Shown here: positions 6,639 to 7,422 of the stretch, piece by piece
Layout of the letters: each line of letters begins with the position of its first letter
Position numbering within the stretch: position 1 is the stretch's first letter
Origin: Hydrogenophaga sp.
GTDB lineage: Bacteria > Pseudomonadota > Gammaproteobacteria > Burkholderiales > Burkholderiaceae_C
Direction of reading: 5' to 3'
DNA: 7,422 nucleotides
Assembly: GCA_011390855.1 (NCBI GenBank)
Contig: JAABRN010000535.1
Coordinates: 1-7,422, forward strand
Made by a program: the position numbers and the translations under genes
Notes under the pieces: model-generated
What the model saw: only the letters and a program-made list of their open reading frames with translations
The model's database searches: none
What the model was told of the DNA's origin: nothing

Positions 6639-7416
6639 CTGCAAAACCCTTCCGGGTCTTCTGAAACCACGCGAATCCAAGGCTGGCAATTGCCGCGGTG
6701 ATCAGCAGATAGCCGCCCAAGAGGCCGAAGTCCGGTGTTTTCCCCCAGTAAAGCACGTCACGGGTCAACTCAATCACAGGCGTTAGCGGATTCATGTAAA
6801 GAAAACGTCGGTAGGTCTCAGGCAGGGACGACGCTGGATAGAAGATGGGCGAGACAAACATCAGCACGGTGACGAGCAGTGCTACGAACTGACTTACGTC
6901 CCGAAGGAAGACACCCAGCGACGAAAGCATCCAACTGACGCCCAAGATAAACAGGCAGTAAGGAAGAAGAATGAGCGGCATGTACAGCGCGGTGATGTGC
7001 GGTAAGCCAAATGCAAATACGTAAGCAAGGATCCAAACGGTCAGGCTCACGGCGCCATGAAAGAGTGCTGCGCCTAAGCTTACCCATGGAAGAATTTCGA
7101 GGGGAAAGATGATCTTCTTAACGTAGTTTGCATTCCCCACAATCAGCGTCGGTGCCCTGCTCACACACTCTGCAAACAGGTTGAAAACGATCAGGCCGGC
7201 AAAGAACACGAGCGCAAACTCGACCCGTGACTCCCCTCCGGCATTCCAGCGGGCTTTGAACACCACACTGAATACAAATGTGTAGACCGTCAACATGAAC
7301 AGGGGATTCAAGAATGACCACATGATGCCCATGACCGATCCACGATATCGCCCAAGGACCTCGCGCCTTATCAGGGACACAGCCAACCCGCGGTTGCGCC
7401 ACAGGGCGCCGACCAT
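6628..7416 (-). CDS. wzm: Wzm: O-antigen ABC transporter permease (start may lie beyond right edge)
   Basis: The ABC-2 type membrane subunit that exports undecaprenyl-linked O-polysaccharide across the inner membrane together with Wzt. The 262 residues from the ATG at 7414-7416 are close to full family length. The amphipathic N-terminus RGLAVSLIRREVLGRYRGS (9-27) leads into GIMWSFLNPLF (30-40). Hydrophobic segments lie at about 32-53, 66-86, 108-136, 143-168, 176-196 and 231-250, giving the expected six. The conserved FLRDVSQF (170-177) and FVSPIFYP (187-194) are present, followed by the short periplasmic-side helix region PETYRRFLYMNPLTP. It ends in TGA at 6628-6630, overlapping wzt by 11 bases, so the two are probably translationally coupled. 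The six bases upstream of the ATG are open in the same frame, so a start a few codons outside the window cannot be excluded. GC content is the lowest among the 60-base lines I counted. Confidence 0.94.
   Translation of the reverse strand: MVGALWRNRGLAVSLIRREVLGRYRGSVMGIMWSFLNPLFMLTVYTFVFSVVFKARWNAGGESRVEFALVFFAGLIVFNLFAECVSRAPTLIVGNANYVKKIIFPLEILPWVSLGAALFHGAVSLTVWILAYVFAFGLPHITALYMPLILLPYCLFILGVSWMLSSLGVFLRDVSQFVALLVTVLMFVSPIFYPASSLPETYRRFLYMNPLTPVIELTRDVLYWGKTPDFGLLGGYLLITAAIASLGFAWFQKTRKGFADVL
6647..6653 (-). promoter_or_regulatory. Ribosome binding site of wzt (GGAAGGG)
   Basis: On the coding strand GGAAGGG lies eight bases before the ATG at 6638, inside the last codons of wzm. It decides for this ATG over the TTG 51 bases upstream and fits termination-reinitiation coupling between permease and ATPase. 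Confidence 0.7.
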
Positions 7417-7422
7417 TTCGCG

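Noticed and set aside
6636..6689. A longer TTG start for wzt
   Set aside because: It would lie deeper inside wzm and add 17 residues unlike the usual Wzt N-terminus; the ATG at 6638 has GGAAGGG at a good distance.

Overview
The window is an interior slice of a Gram-negative O-antigen (LPS O-polysaccharide) locus of the ABC-transporter-dependent type. All five genes lie on the minus strand and read from right to left in the order wzm, wzt, a giant methyltransferase/glycosyltransferase fusion, a GT2 rhamnosyltransferase-like gene, and a second GT2 gene cut off by the left edge. The Wzm/Wzt pair, good Shine-Dalgarno sites and moderately high, uneven GC suggest a beta- or gammaproteobacterium with a GC-rich genome (for example Xanthomonadales or Burkholderiales). 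The sequence alone does not fix the genus.

Layout. 6628-7416: Wzm, the inner-membrane permease. 5286-6638: Wzt, the ATPase with a C-terminal carbohydrate-binding extension; it overlaps wzm by 11 bases. 1426-5289: a 1287-residue protein whose start overlaps the wzt stop as ATGA. In order it contains a sugar O-methyltransferase, a short coiled coil, an 89-residue stretch with no acidic residues and 23 Lys/Arg, a degenerate GT2 fold, an intact-looking GT2 and a GT4 domain. 397-1341: a GT2 enzyme of the rhamnosyltransferase type. 1-347: the N-terminal 115 residues of another GT2. The only gaps are 84 bases (1342-1425) and 49 bases (348-396). I see no tRNA, rRNA, insertion sequence, CRISPR array, convincing terminator or internal promoter, so the genes look like one operon transcribed from beyond the right edge.

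How they work together (inference from known systems). The glycosyltransferases build a glycan, probably rhamnose-rich, on undecaprenyl diphosphate at the cytoplasmic face. The methyltransferase caps its non-reducing end, the Wzt C-terminal domain recognises the finished chain, and Wzm/Wzt export it. Termination and polymerisation are normally linked by protein contacts (WbdD with WbdA in E. coli O9a) or by a trifunctional enzyme (WsaE of Geobacillus). Here termination is fused to three GT-fold modules. An uninterrupted G8 tract in wzt, placed just where the recognition domain begins, and an A7 tract at codons 2-4 of the fusion gene are candidate slippage sites that could switch surface polysaccharide on and off.
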